A DNA stretch of 64,000 nucleotides from Streptomyces sp. NBC_01351 (GTDB lineage: Bacteria; Actinomycetota; Actinomycetes; Streptomycetales; Streptomycetaceae). The stretch is taken from contig NZ_CP108356.1 of assembly GCF_036237315.1 (NCBI RefSeq), positions 4,584,501 to 4,648,500 on the forward strand, in the 5' to 3' direction. The position numbers and the translations under genes were made by a program. How positions within the stretch are numbered: position 1 is the first letter of the stretch; every line of letters starts with the position of its first letter. The notes under the pieces are model-generated. The model worked only from the letters and a program-made list of their open reading frames with translations. It was not told the DNA's origin and made no database searches. Positions 8,182 to 17,102 of this stretch are shown one piece after another.

Positions 8182-9068
8182 GCGCCTGGGCGGGGCTGGG
8201 GCCGCCGGTGCCGGTCTTCGCCGGGGTGTTGTGCGCCGGGGCGGCCGCCTGGGTGCTGGCCGGGGGTGACGGGGTCTCCCGGCGGGCCCGGCTGGTGCTC
8301 GCGGGAGGTGGGCCTCCGGTCCGGGGAGGGCCGGTGCGTCGGGATCGGTGGGTGCTCGCCGTGCGGGGGCGGGCGGCGTGTTGGCGGGAGTGGATCTGCC
8401 TCGGGGCCGGGCTGCTGGTCGCGGTGCTCGGCGGATCGGTGGTGCCGCTGCTGGCGGGGGCGGCCGCGGTGCCGCTGGTGCGGCGGTGGCTGCGGGGCCG
8501 GGCCAGGGAGCGGGCGCGGGTCGCGCGGGCCGTCGAGGTGGCGGAGCTGTGCGGGGCGGTGGTGGGCGAGCTGCGGGCCGGCTCCCAGCCCGGGCAGGCG
8601 CTGACGGCGGCCATGCGGCGCACGGTGGCGGGCCCGGGCGGTCCGGGTGCGGCGGAGGCGGGGGTGCTGGCCGCCGCGGCGTTCGGCGGGGATGTGCCCG
8701 GGGCGTTGCGGCAGGCCGCTCGGGAGCCCGGAGCGGAGGGGCTGGCCGGGATGGCGGCCTGCTGGCGGGTGTCGGTGGACGGCGGTGCGGGCCTGGCCGC
8801 CGGGCTGGACCGGCTGGAGGGGGCCCTGCGGGCCGAGCGGGACCGGGAGGAGTCCCTGCGGGCCCAGCTGGCGGGGGCGCGGTCGACGGCGGTCGTTCTC
8901 GCCCTGCTGCCGCTGGTGGGCCTGCTCATCGGCACAGGGCTGGGCGCGGATCCGCTGCGCGTGCTGCTGCACACCCCGGTGGGGTGGGGCTGCCTGCTGG
9001 CGGGCGGGGTGCTGGAGGCGCTGGGGCTGCTGTGGTGCGGGCGGATCGTGCGGGCGGGGGAGCGGTGA
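8178..9068 (+). CDS. tadB: TadB-like inner-membrane platform protein
   Basis: A 296-residue membrane protein with a type II secretion F-like domain. Two hydrophobic segments lie near the N-terminus (about 10-30 and 75-110), a helical cytoplasmic domain follows with VAELCGAVVGELRAGSQPGQAL, and two transmembrane segments end the protein. TadB and TadC form the platform on which the TadA ATPase acts. ATG 8178 overlaps the tadA stop (ATGA). Codon use is extremely GC-rich like its neighbours. Confidence 0.9.
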   Translation: MSAWAGLGPPVPVFAGVLCAGAAAWVLAGGDGVSRRARLVLAGGGPPVRGGPVRRDRWVLAVRGRAACWREWICLGAGLLVAVLGGSVVPLLAGAAAVPLVRRWLRGRARERARVARAVEVAELCGAVVGELRAGSQPGQALTAAMRRTVAGPGGPGAAEAGVLAAAAFGGDVPGALRQAAREPGAEGLAGMAACWRVSVDGGAGLAAGLDRLEGALRAERDREESLRAQLAGARSTAVVLALLPLVGLLIGTGLGADPLRVLLHTPVGWGCLLAGGVLEALGLLWCGRIVRAGER

Positions 9069-9844
9069 TGGGCGGCTTCGTGGTCCACAGGCTGGGGATG
9101 ACGCTGTGCCTGGCGGTGGCGGCGCTGTGCGTGGCGTCGGCGGTGGTGGCGCGGGTGCGGGCGAGGGCGGCCCGGCGCAGGATCGCGGTCCTGCTGGGGG
9201 CCGAGGCGGGTGCGGGGAGGCCGGCGCTGCCTTTCGGGATGCGGGACGTGGTGGCGGGCTGGGCCGGGCCCTGCGGGGCGCTGTTGGCGGGCTGGGTGCT
9301 CGTCGGCGGAGTGTCGGGGGTCGTGGTGGGCGCTCTCGCGGCCTTCGGGGTGCGGCGCTGGAGGGTCCGGGCGCGGCCGCCCGCCGGGGTGGATCAGCGG
9401 GAGGCGGAGCGCCAGTTGCCGTTCGCCGCGGACCTGTTGGCCGCCTGCCTGGCGGCGGGGGCGGGTCCGGTGGAGGCCGCGGAAGTGGTGGGGGAGTCGC
9501 TGGGCGGCCCGTTGGGCGAGCGGCTGGCGAGGGCCGGTGCGGAGCTGAGGCTCGGCGGCGAACCGGGCGCGGGGTGGGGGAGGTTGGCGGAGATACCGGG
9601 TGCCCGGCCGCTCGCGGACTGCCTGGAACGGGCGGCCCGTACGGGGGCGCCCGCGGCGGAGCCGGTCTCCCGACTCGCCTCGCACCTCAGGGCGGACCGA
9701 TCCCGGCAGGCGGGAGCCCGTGGGCAGCGGGCGGCGGTTCTCGTCACCGCACCGGTGGGGCTGTGTTTCCTGCCCGCATTCCTCGCGATCGGGGTGGCGC
9801 CGGTGGTGATCGGAATGGCCTCAGGTCTTCTCTCGAACAACTGA
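9068..9844 (+). CDS. tadC: TadC-like inner-membrane platform protein
   Basis: A 258-residue protein with an N-terminal transmembrane segment (about 8-28), another pair near 60-95, an F-like cytoplasmic domain (QLPFAADLLAACLAAGAGPVE at about 117-137) and C-terminal hydrophobic segments. It is the second platform subunit of the Tad system. ATG 9068 shares its A with the tadB TGA stop; GTG 9065 is an alternative. Position and domain order are those of actinobacterial tad operons. Confidence 0.88.
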   Translation: MGGFVVHRLGMTLCLAVAALCVASAVVARVRARAARRRIAVLLGAEAGAGRPALPFGMRDVVAGWAGPCGALLAGWVLVGGVSGVVVGALAAFGVRRWRVRARPPAGVDQREAERQLPFAADLLAACLAAGAGPVEAAEVVGESLGGPLGERLARAGAELRLGGEPGAGWGRLAEIPGARPLADCLERAARTGAPAAEPVSRLASHLRADRSRQAGARGQRAAVLVTAPVGLCFLPAFLAIGVAPVVIGMASGLLSNN

Positions 9845-9893
9845 CGCCACATTAACCACGTACATCAACAACGGAAATCAACAGGAGGTTGCC

Positions 9894-10103
9894 ATGAGGA
9901 TCATCTGGTTTCGTGTGCGGGCGGCTCTGAGTGTTCGCTTCAGCGGTCGTGGGAGCGATGCGGGGATGTCCACGTCCGAATACGCCATGGGCACCATCGC
10001 GGCCTGTGCGTTCGCGGCGGTTCTGTACAAGGTGGTGACGAGCGAAGTGGTCTCCACGGCCCTTCAGTCGACCATCGGGAAGGCGCTCGATGTTCCGTTC
10101 TGA
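9894..10103 (+). CDS. DUF4244 protein, Flp-pilin-like
   Basis: A 69-residue protein recognised as the DUF4244 type. After a basic N-terminus there is G-MSTSEY followed by a hydrophobic segment AMGTIAACAFAAVLYKVV. Gly at -1, Glu at +5 and Tyr at +6 match the class III (prepilin) processing pattern of Flp pilins, so this is the likely major pilin. The start at ATG 9894 has an excellent AGGAGG seven bases upstream, the strongest ribosome site in the operon, which fits high expression of a structural subunit. It overlaps the next gene by 14 bases. The pilin role is inferred. Confidence 0.85.
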   Translation: MRIIWFRVRAALSVRFSGRGSDAGMSTSEYAMGTIAACAFAAVLYKVVTSEVVSTALQSTIGKALDVPF

Positions 10104-10476
10104 GGCGGAATCCGGGGCGCCTCGGACAAGGGGGGACCGCGGATATGTGACGGCGGAGGCCGCTTTGGTGATCCCGGCGCTGGTGCTGTTCGCGGCGCTG
10201 CTGGTGTGGGCGCTGATGGCGGCCGCCGCGCAGATCCGGTGCGTGGACGCGGCCCGGGCCGGCGCCCGGGCGGCTGCCCGGTCGGAGCCGGCGGGGGTCG
10301 TGGTGGCGGCGGCCGAGGCAGCCGCGCCTTCGGGGGCGCGGGTGGAGCTGGAGCGGGTGGGTGACCTCTGGTGGGTCCGGGTGGAGGCACCGGCACCGGG
10401 GCCGGGTGCGGTACCGGTGCGGCTCGGCGCGCAGGCGGTGGCCCTGGCGGAGGACAGCGTGGGGCCGCCGCCGTGA
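10090..10476 (+). CDS. TadE-family minor pilin
   Basis: A 128-residue protein with GYVTAEAALVIPALVLFAAL at about 18-37, the hallmark of TadE pseudopilins (Glu five residues after the processing site within a hydrophobic helix). It probably inserts as a minor pilin or initiator of the Tad fibre. The start at ATG 10090 lies inside the end of the DUF4244 gene with GGGAAGG upstream; GTG codons nearer the helix are alternatives. Confidence 0.85.
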   Translation: MFRSEAESGAPRTRGDRGYVTAEAALVIPALVLFAALLVWALMAAAAQIRCVDAARAGARAAARSEPAGVVVAAAEAAAPSGARVELERVGDLWWVRVEAPAPGPGAVPVRLGAQAVALAEDSVGPPP

Positions 10477-10835
10477 GCCGGGACCGGGGTTCGGCCACGG
10501 TGTGGGCGGTGCTGGTGGTGGCGGTACTGGGCACGGTGTTCGGCGGTGTGCTGCTGCTGGGTCAGGCCGTCGTGGCCCGCCACCGGGCGGCGGCCGCCGC
10601 GGACCTGGCGGCCCTCGCGGCGGCGGCGACCTGGGCTCACGGCCCGGAGACGGCCTGCGCCGCGGCGGTCCGGGTGGCCCGGGCGCAGGGTGCGGAGCTG
10701 GCGGAGTGCCGGGTCATGGGCGAGGTCGCCGAGGTCGGGGCCCGCCCGGCCACGGGGCCGTTCACCCCGACGATCCGGGCCCGTGCGGGTCCGCCGGGCC
10801 CGGGGGAGCCGGGGCTTCGGAGAGGAGGCGGGTGA
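10473..10835 (+). CDS. TadE-like protein of the helicase/secretion neighbourhood (Rv3654c type)
   Basis: A 120-residue protein starting VSRDRGSATVWAVLVV: short basic N-terminus, GSATVW processing-like motif and a hydrophobic helix, then AAAADLAALAAAAT, typical of the Rv3654c-type TadE-like family found next to the actinobacterial helicase and tad genes. GTG 10473 overlaps the TadE stop (GTGA). The 3' end overlaps the convergent helicase gene by 74 bases, so the two transcripts are antisense there. Confidence 0.85.
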   Translation: MSRDRGSATVWAVLVVAVLGTVFGGVLLLGQAVVARHRAAAAADLAALAAAATWAHGPETACAAAVRVARAQGAELAECRVMGEVAEVGARPATGPFTPTIRARAGPPGPGEPGLRRGGG

Positions 10836-13257
10836 GGAGGCGGATGGCGCCGCGCTTGTGGAGGGGGTCGTTGCCGTTGCCGCACTTGGGGGACTGGATG
10901 CAGGAGGGGCAGCCGGCCTCGCATTCGCAGGCGGCGATCGCGTCGCGGGTCGCCGTCAGCCAGGCGCCGGCCGTGTGGAAGGCGCGCTCCGCGAAGCCGG
11001 CGCCGCCGGGGTGGCCGTCGTAGACGAAGACCGTCGGAAGGAGGGTGTCGGGATGCAGCGGCACGGAGACGCCGCCGATGTCCCAGCGGTCGCAGGTGGC
11101 GAACAGCGGGAGCAGGCCGATAGAGGCGTGCTCGGCGGCGTGCAGGGCGCCGCCGAGGATCTCCGGGGTGATCCGGGCCTCGTCGAGCTGGTCCTCGGTG
11201 ACCGTCCACCACACGGCCCGGGTGCGCAGGGTGCGGGGCGGCAGGTCGAGCTTGGCCTCGCCCAGCACCTCGCCGGTGATCAGTTTGCGCCGCAGATAGG
11301 AGACGACCTGGTTGGTGACCTCGACGGAGCCGTAGCAGAGCCGGGCCGAGCCCCACGGGATTTCGGTCTCGGTCTCCAGGATGGAGATGGAGGTGGTGTC
11401 GCGGGCGGTGGTGGAGTAGGGCGGGTTCGCCTCCTCGACGAGGGCCACCGAGTCCTCGAGGTCCAGGTGCTTCACGAGGTACGTGCGGCCCTGGTGGAGG
11501 TAGACTGCCCCGTCGTGGACGGCGGTGTGCGCGGCCGACTCGTCGACCGTGCCCAGCAGGCGCCCGGTCGAGGCCTCCACGATCTGCACCGGGCGGCCGC
11601 CGCCGCCCCGGATGTCGGTCAGGTCCGAGGCCCGCTCCCGCCGGGTCCAGTGCCAGGCCGTGGCCCGCCGGCGCAGCAGCTTCGCCGCTTCGAGCTGGGG
11701 CAGGAGTTCCTCGGTCGCCGGGCCGAAGAGCTCCAGGTCCGGCTCGGTCAGCGGCAGCTCCGACGCGGCCGCGCACAGGTGTGGCGCGAGGACGTACGGG
11801 TTGTCCGGGTCCAGGACGGTGGCCTCCACCGGCTGCTGGAACAGGGCCTCGGGGTGGTGGACGAGGTAGGTGTCCAGCGGGTCGTCGCGGGCGATCAGCA
11901 CGGCCAGGGCGCCCTGGCCCGAGCGCCCGGCCCGGCCTGCCTGCTGCCACAGGGAGGCCCTGGTACCCGGGTAGCCGGTGATCAGGACGGCGTCCAGGCC
12001 CGAGACGTCCACGCCCAGCTCCAGGGCGGTCGTGGCGGCCAGCCCCAGCAGCTCGCCGGAGTGCAGGGCCCGCTCCAGGGCCCGGCGCTCCTCGGGCAGG
12101 TATCCGCCACGGTAGGCGGCCACCCGCCGCGGCAGGGAGCGGTCCACCTCCGCGAGCCGTTCCTGGGTGATCACGGAGATCAGCTCGGCGCCGCGCCGGG
12201 AGCGCACGAAGGCCACTGTGCGAACCCCCTGGACGACCAGGTCGGTCAGCAGGTCGGCGGTCTCGGCCGTGGCCGTACGGCGTACGGGAGCGCCTTTCTC
12301 GCCCCGCAGCTCGGTGAGCAGCGGCGGCTCCCACAGGGCGAAGACCACCTCGCCGCGCGGAGAGGCGTCGTCGGTGATCTCGATCACCCGCACCCCGGTC
12401 AGCCGGGACGCGGCCGTGGCCGGGTCGCTCGCGGTGGCGGAGGCCAGCAGGAATACCGGTTCGGAGCCGTAGCGGGCGCACAGTCGCCGCAGCCGGCGCA
12501 GTACCTGCGCCACGTGGGAGCCGAAGACCCCGCGGTAGGTGTGGCACTCGTCGATCACCACGTAGCGCAGGGCTCGCAGGAAGGAGGACCAGCGCGGGTG
12601 GGCCGGGAGGATCCCGCGGTGCAGCATGTCGGGGTTGGTGAGGACGTAGTTGGCGTACTGGCGCACCCATTCGCGTTCCTCGACGGGTGTGTCCCCGTCG
12701 TAGACGGCGGGCCGGACGGCGTTGCCCAGCGGGGCCGCGAGCGATCGCACGGCCCGCCGCTGGTCGGCGGCCAGGGCCTTCGTGGGGGCCAGGTACAGGG
12801 CGGTCGCGCCCCGCCCGTTCGGGGCCTCGGCCCCGTCCGCGAGCGCCGAGAGCACGGGCGCTAGGTAGGCGAGGGACTTGCCCGAGGCGGTGCCGGTGGC
12901 GACGACCACCGACTCGCCGTCGAGGGCGTGCTCGGCGGCCGCGGCCTGGTGTTCCCACGGGTGTTCGATCCCGGCGGCCTGAATGGCGGCTACGACATCC
13001 GTTCGGATGCGGTCGGGCCAGACTGCATGACGGCCCTCCCGAGGGGGCAAGTGCTCCGTATGGGTGATGCGCGCAGCCCGGGAAGGCCCCCGGGACAGCC
13101 GGTCGAGGACCGTGCCGGGGGTGGGTCGAGGGTCCGCGGGTGGCGTGGGCCGCCTGGGACGGTGAGTATTGGCCATTGGAACCGAGTGTGTCATCGGCGT
13201 GCGGGACAATGGTCCCAAGGCGTCGTGCGCGCCTGCCGGTAAGTGATTGAATGCCAT
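10762..13257 (-). CDS. DEAD/DEAH-box helicase with DUF1998-like Cys cluster
   Basis: An 831-residue superfamily 2 helicase of the YprA/MrfA-like type found beside tad genes in actinobacteria. Motif I is ATGTASGKS, motif II DECH (VVIDECHTYRGVFG), motif III SATAS, and the C-terminal half has LGVDVSGLDAV and QQAGRAGRSGQ (motif VI). Near the end, CECEAGCPSCIQSPKCG is a four-Cys cluster as in MrfA, a 3'-5' DNA helicase linked to mitomycin repair in Bacillus. The start is placed at ATG 13257 (MAFNHLPAG), which matches the N-terminus I recall for streptomycete homologues; ATG 13194 and 13176 are alternatives. No clear ribosome site. Divergent from bldG. Confidence 0.9.
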   Translation of the reverse strand: MAFNHLPAGAHDALGPLSRTPMTHSVPMANTHRPRRPTPPADPRPTPGTVLDRLSRGPSRAARITHTEHLPPREGRHAVWPDRIRTDVVAAIQAAGIEHPWEHQAAAAEHALDGESVVVATGTASGKSLAYLAPVLSALADGAEAPNGRGATALYLAPTKALAADQRRAVRSLAAPLGNAVRPAVYDGDTPVEEREWVRQYANYVLTNPDMLHRGILPAHPRWSSFLRALRYVVIDECHTYRGVFGSHVAQVLRRLRRLCARYGSEPVFLLASATASDPATAASRLTGVRVIEITDDASPRGEVVFALWEPPLLTELRGEKGAPVRRTATAETADLLTDLVVQGVRTVAFVRSRRGAELISVITQERLAEVDRSLPRRVAAYRGGYLPEERRALERALHSGELLGLAATTALELGVDVSGLDAVLITGYPGTRASLWQQAGRAGRSGQGALAVLIARDDPLDTYLVHHPEALFQQPVEATVLDPDNPYVLAPHLCAAASELPLTEPDLELFGPATEELLPQLEAAKLLRRRATAWHWTRRERASDLTDIRGGGGRPVQIVEASTGRLLGTVDESAAHTAVHDGAVYLHQGRTYLVKHLDLEDSVALVEEANPPYSTTARDTTSISILETETEIPWGSARLCYGSVEVTNQVVSYLRRKLITGEVLGEAKLDLPPRTLRTRAVWWTVTEDQLDEARITPEILGGALHAAEHASIGLLPLFATCDRWDIGGVSVPLHPDTLLPTVFVYDGHPGGAGFAERAFHTAGAWLTATRDAIAACECEAGCPSCIQSPKCGNGNDPLHKRGAIRLLTRLLSEAPAPPGPADPHGPGSSG

Positions 13258-13338
13258 CGCGGCAGCCAATCCCTCACCTACCTTCGGGTGGGGAGGCCCC
13301 TGGGGGGCGCCGCTCGATAGCAAGGTGCTGGAGGATCC

Positions 13339-13680
13339 GTGGACCTGTCCCTGTCGACTCGCACTGTCGGCGACCGTACGGTCGTGGAGGTCGGTGGCGA
13401 GATTGATGTGTATACCGCGCCCAAGCTGCGCGAGCAGTTGGTCGAGTTGGTGAACGACGGCAGCTACCACCTGGTTGTCGACATGGAGCGAGTGGACTTC
13501 CTCGACTCCACCGGACTCGGTGTGCTCGTGGGAGGCCTCAAGCGCGTCCGCGCGCACGAGGGTTCGCTGCGACTGGTGTGCAACCAGGAGCGCATCCTGA
13601 AGATCTTCCGCATCACCGGTCTGACCAAGGTGTTCCCGATCCACACCACCGTGGAAGACGCCGTCAACGCCACCGACTGA
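13339..13680 (+). CDS. bldG: Anti-sigma factor antagonist BldG
   Basis: A 113-residue STAS-domain protein, as known for BldG. The phosphorylation site is Ser57 in [12 protein letters not shown], the same position as in S. coelicolor BldG. Unphosphorylated BldG binds anti-sigma partners and is needed for aerial mycelium and antibiotic production. GTG 13339 follows GGAGGATCC. The next gene (13815) encodes its established partner; the 134-base gap between them lacks a strong terminator, consistent with the known co-transcription. Product and name are confident. Confidence 0.97.
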   Translation: MDLSLSTRTVGDRTVVEVGGEIDVYTAPKLREQLVELVNDGSYHLVVDMERVDFLDSTGLGVLVGGLKRVRAHEGSLRLVCNQERILKIFRITGLTKVFPIHTTVEDAVNATD

Positions 13681-13814
13681 CGGCTCCGGGCCGCCCGTGG
13701 GACGCCTTGGGGCGCCCTGCGGGCAGCGAGGAGCCGACGAGGAGAACGGGGGTACCGGGCCACGGTTGGCCCGGACCCCTGTCAAGGCACGCCCGTAGTC
13801 CGAGGGGGACGCGC

Positions 13815-14255
13815 ATGGCCACCGTTGAACTCCGCTTCAGCGCTCAGCCCGAACACGTCCGGACGGCCCGCTTGGTCGCGGCCGCCGTGGCGCGCCGGGC
13901 CGGCGTGGAGGAAGCCGTCCTCGACGAGGTCCGCCTCGCCGTGGGCGAGGCCTGCTCGCGCGCCGTCGGGCTCCACCGCAGCAACGGGCTGACCGCGCCC
14001 GTCCGGGTCGTGCTGACCGAGGAGGAGAAGGTTTTCTCCATCGAGGTCGGCGACGAGGTTCCCGGACCGGGCGGCGGCCCGGCCGCCGCCGTGCCCGGTA
14101 TCGAGGCCGCCCTGGACTCCGACGCCGACGGCGAGGACGAGATGGGCCTCGCCGTGATCAGCGGGCTCGTCGACGACGTCGAGGTGACCACCGGGGAGTC
14201 GGGCGGCACCATCCGGATGAGCTGGCCCGTGTCCGGGGCATCGGATCTTCCCTAG
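13815..14255 (+). CDS. RsbW-like anti-sigma factor paired with BldG
   Basis: A 146-residue HATPase_c protein of the SpoIIAB/RsbW kind, equivalent to S. coelicolor SCO3548, which binds BldG. The N-box region reads LAVGEACSRAV: the catalytic-type Glu is kept but the position normally filled by Mg-binding Asn is Arg, so ATP binding or kinase activity may be weak. The G1-like region is poorly conserved, with an Ala/Asp/Glu-rich insert (about 95-112), while the later GLAVISGLVDDVEV is typical. ATG 13815 follows GAGGGGGAC. An intrinsic terminator follows. Confidence 0.9.
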   Translation: MATVELRFSAQPEHVRTARLVAAAVARRAGVEEAVLDEVRLAVGEACSRAVGLHRSNGLTAPVRVVLTEEEKVFSIEVGDEVPGPGGGPAAAVPGIEAALDSDADGEDEMGLAVISGLVDDVEVTTGESGGTIRMSWPVSGASDLP

Positions 14256-14322
14256 ATCCACGGATTGATCCACGGATCGACCGAAGACGGGACATCATCA
14301 GTCCTATCTTCCGATCTTTATC

Positions 14323-14348
14323 AAGGCCCTGCTGAGCAGGGCCTTTTT
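14323..14348 (+). terminator. Intrinsic terminator of the bldG operon
   Basis: AAGGCCCTGC (14323-14332) pairs with GCAGGGCCTT (14336-14345) around TGA, followed by a T-run to 14348. This is the most canonical rho-independent terminator in the window. Confidence 0.92.
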
Positions 14349-14537
14349 CATGCCCTCTAGATCAATGACCAGGCGTCAATGCCTTTGTCCCATTACCGCT
14401 TTCGAGGGTATTTGAGTGACGCGATCTATTGCTGAGGAGCGAGAGCACGCCAATTCCGTTTCCTGCGTACTGTTTTGATCGGGTCGCGCTCCCTACAATC
14501 CGTCCACATCTTGAGCTCATCACGTCAAGGAGGACGA

Positions 14538-16940
14538 ATGACGGGGCTCTTCACCCCCATTGCGCCGGATCGCACGACTGATCTGGCTGCCGCAGTACTC
14601 ACCGATGACAACCGGCTCATCGTGATCGTCATTGCGGTCGTGGCACTCGCCGCGCTCGTCGTCGCGCAGATCCTGGTCCGCCAGGTCCTCGCCGCCGACG
14701 AGGGAACCGACCGAATGAAGGAGATCGCCGCAGCCGTCCAGGAAGGCGCCAACGCCTACCTCGGCCGCCAGCTGCGCACCCTCGGCGTCTTCGCCGTCGT
14801 GGTCTTCTTCCTGCTCTTCCTGCTCCCCGCCGACACCTGGTCGCAGCGGGCGGGACGTTCCGCCTTCTTCCTCGTGGGCGCCCTCTTCTCGGCGGCCACC
14901 GGATACATCGGCATGCGCCTCGCGGTCCGCGCCAACGTCCGCGTCGCCGCGGCCGCCCGCGAGGCCACGCCCGCCGAGGGCGAGCCCGCCAGAGACCTGA
15001 CCGAGGTCTCCCACAAGGCGATGAAGATCGCGTTCCGCACGGGCGGCGTGGTCGGCATGTTCACCGTCGGCCTCGGCCTGCTCGGCGCCTCCTGCGTCGT
15101 CCTGGTCTACGCCGCCGACGCTCCCAAGGTGCTGGAGGGCTTCGGCCTCGGAGCCGCCCTGATCGCGATGTTCATGCGCGTGGGCGGCGGCATCTTCACC
15201 AAGGCCGCCGACGTCGGCGCCGACCTTGTCGGCAAGGTCGAGCAGGGCATTCCGGAGGACGACCCGCGCAATGCCGCGACCATCGCCGACAACGTGGGCG
15301 ACAACGTCGGCGACTGCGCCGGAATGGCGGCCGACCTCTTCGAGTCGTACGCCGTCACCCTCGTGGCCGCGCTGATCCTCGGCAAGGCCGCCTTCGGCGA
15401 CCTGGGCCTGGCCTTCCCGCTGATCGTCCCCGCGATCGGCGTGATCACGGCCATGATCGGCATCTTCGCGGTCTCCCCGCGCCGCAGCGACCGCAGCGGC
15501 ATGACCGCCATCAACCGCGGCTTCTTCATCTCCGCGGTGATCTCCCTGGTGCTGGTCGGGATCGCCGTCTACGCCTACCTGCCGGCGACCTACAAGGAGC
15601 TCGTCGGCGTCGACAACGCCGCGATCCTGAACCACTCGGGCGACCCGCGGGTGCTGGCGGTCGTCGCCGTCGCGATCGGCATCGTCCTCGCCGCCCTCAT
15701 CCAGCAGCTCACGGGCTACTTCACCGAGACGAACCGCCGTCCCGTCCGGGACATCGGCAAGTCCTCCCTGACCGGCGCGGCCACCGTCATCCTCGCTGGC
15801 ATCTCCGTGGGCCTGGAGTCCGCCGTCTACACGGCGCTGCTCATCGGCCTCGGCGTCTACGGGGCGTTCCTGCTCGGCGGCACGTCGATCATGCTCGCGC
15901 TCTTCGCGGTGGCCCTGGCCGGCACAGGCCTGCTCACCACCGTCGGCGTCATCGTCGCCATGGACACCTTCGGGCCCGTCTCCGACAATGCCCAGGGCAT
16001 CGCCGAGATGTCCGGCGACGTCGAGGGCGCCGGTGCGCAGGTCCTGACCGACCTGGACGCCGTCGGCAACACCACCAAGGCCATCACCAAGGGCATCGCC
16101 ATCGCCACGGCCGTGCTCGCCGCGGCCGCGCTCTTCGGCTCGTACAACGACGCGATCGCCACCGCGGTCAAGGAAGTCGGCGCCAAGGCCGGGGAGATGA
16201 ACCTCAGCCTGGACATCGCACAGCCCAACAACCTCGTCGGGCTGATCCTGGGCGCGGCCGTCGTGTTCCTGTTCTCCGGCCTCGCCATCAACGCGGTCTC
16301 CCGCTCCGCGGGCGCCGTGGTCTACGAGGTGCGCCGCCAGTTCCGCGAGCACCCCGGGATCATGGACTACACCGAGAAGCCCGAGTACGGGCGCGTCGTC
16401 GACATCTGCACCAAGGACGCGCTGCGCGAGCTCGCCACGCCCGGCCTGCTCGCCGTTCTCACCCCGATCGCCGTGGGCTTCTCCCTCGGCGTCGGCGCGC
16501 TCGGTTCCTTCCTCGCCGGGGCCATCGGCACGGGCACGCTGATGGCGGTCTTCCTCGCCAACTCCGGTGGCGCGTGGGACAACGCGAAGAAGCTCGTCGA
16601 GGACGGCCACCACGGCGGCAAGGGCAGCGAGGCCCACGCCGCGGTCGTCATCGGCGACACGGTCGGCGACCCGTTCAAGGACACCGCCGGCCCGGCCATC
16701 AACCCGCTGCTGAAGGTCATGAACCTGGTGGCGCTGCTGATCGCCCCCGCCGTCGTGCAGTTCAGCTACGGGGCGGACAGCAGCCCGACCGTACGGGCGA
16801 TCGTCGCGGTACTCGCGATCGGCGTCATCGTCGGCGCCGTGTACGTCTCCAAGCGCCGCGGCATCGCGGTGGGCGAGGAGAGCGAAGGCGGAGCCGCCGA
16901 GCGGGTGGCCCAGTCGGCCGACCCGGCGACGGTCTCCTGA
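14538..16940 (+). CDS. hppA: Membrane proton-pumping inorganic pyrophosphatase
   Basis: An 800-residue H+-translocating pyrophosphatase with about 16 membrane segments. It hydrolyses PPi and exports protons. The catalytic signature DNVGDNVGDCAGMAADLFE is at about residues 251-269, preceded by DVGADLVGKVEQGIPEDDPRN; a second conserved acidic loop (DTVGDPFKDTAGPA) is near the C-terminus. Lys in GNTTKAITKG (about 510-519) marks the potassium-independent subclass. ATG 14538 has AAGGAGG at the ideal distance. Together with the soluble Ppa at 53.8-54.3 kb the cell has two PPi-removal routes within this window. Confidence 0.97.
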   Translation: MTGLFTPIAPDRTTDLAAAVLTDDNRLIVIVIAVVALAALVVAQILVRQVLAADEGTDRMKEIAAAVQEGANAYLGRQLRTLGVFAVVVFFLLFLLPADTWSQRAGRSAFFLVGALFSAATGYIGMRLAVRANVRVAAAAREATPAEGEPARDLTEVSHKAMKIAFRTGGVVGMFTVGLGLLGASCVVLVYAADAPKVLEGFGLGAALIAMFMRVGGGIFTKAADVGADLVGKVEQGIPEDDPRNAATIADNVGDNVGDCAGMAADLFESYAVTLVAALILGKAAFGDLGLAFPLIVPAIGVITAMIGIFAVSPRRSDRSGMTAINRGFFISAVISLVLVGIAVYAYLPATYKELVGVDNAAILNHSGDPRVLAVVAVAIGIVLAALIQQLTGYFTETNRRPVRDIGKSSLTGAATVILAGISVGLESAVYTALLIGLGVYGAFLLGGTSIMLALFAVALAGTGLLTTVGVIVAMDTFGPVSDNAQGIAEMSGDVEGAGAQVLTDLDAVGNTTKAITKGIAIATAVLAAAALFGSYNDAIATAVKEVGAKAGEMNLSLDIAQPNNLVGLILGAAVVFLFSGLAINAVSRSAGAVVYEVRRQFREHPGIMDYTEKPEYGRVVDICTKDALRELATPGLLAVLTPIAVGFSLGVGALGSFLAGAIGTGTLMAVFLANSGGAWDNAKKLVEDGHHGGKGSEAHAAVVIGDTVGDPFKDTAGPAINPLLKVMNLVALLIAPAVVQFSYGADSSPTVRAIVAVLAIGVIVGAVYVSKRRGIAVGEESEGGAAERVAQSADPATVS

Positions 16941-16994
16941 CCCTCTCTCAACGAGCGGTACGGGCAGGGCCGGGCAGGGCCGGTCGTACGCCCG

Positions 16995-17040
16995 AACGGC
17001 GGACGGGCGGCGCGGACTGACGCGCCGTCCGTCCGCCGTT
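16995..17040. terminator. Long hairpin terminator after hppA
   Basis: Positions 16995-17014 and 17021-17040 form a 20-bp stem (one G-U pair) with a six-base loop, 54 bases after the hppA stop. It could act in both directions. Confidence 0.8.
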
Positions 17041-17102
17041 GTACGTCACCGGATGGTGGGCGTGTATCTTCCGGGCCGAGAGCCTTCGAAGGGACCAATC
17101 CG

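Noticed and set aside
10546..12864. 772-residue plus-strand frame opposite the helicase
   Set aside because: Gly/Gln/Val-rich shadow of the helicase gene with no recognisable domain.
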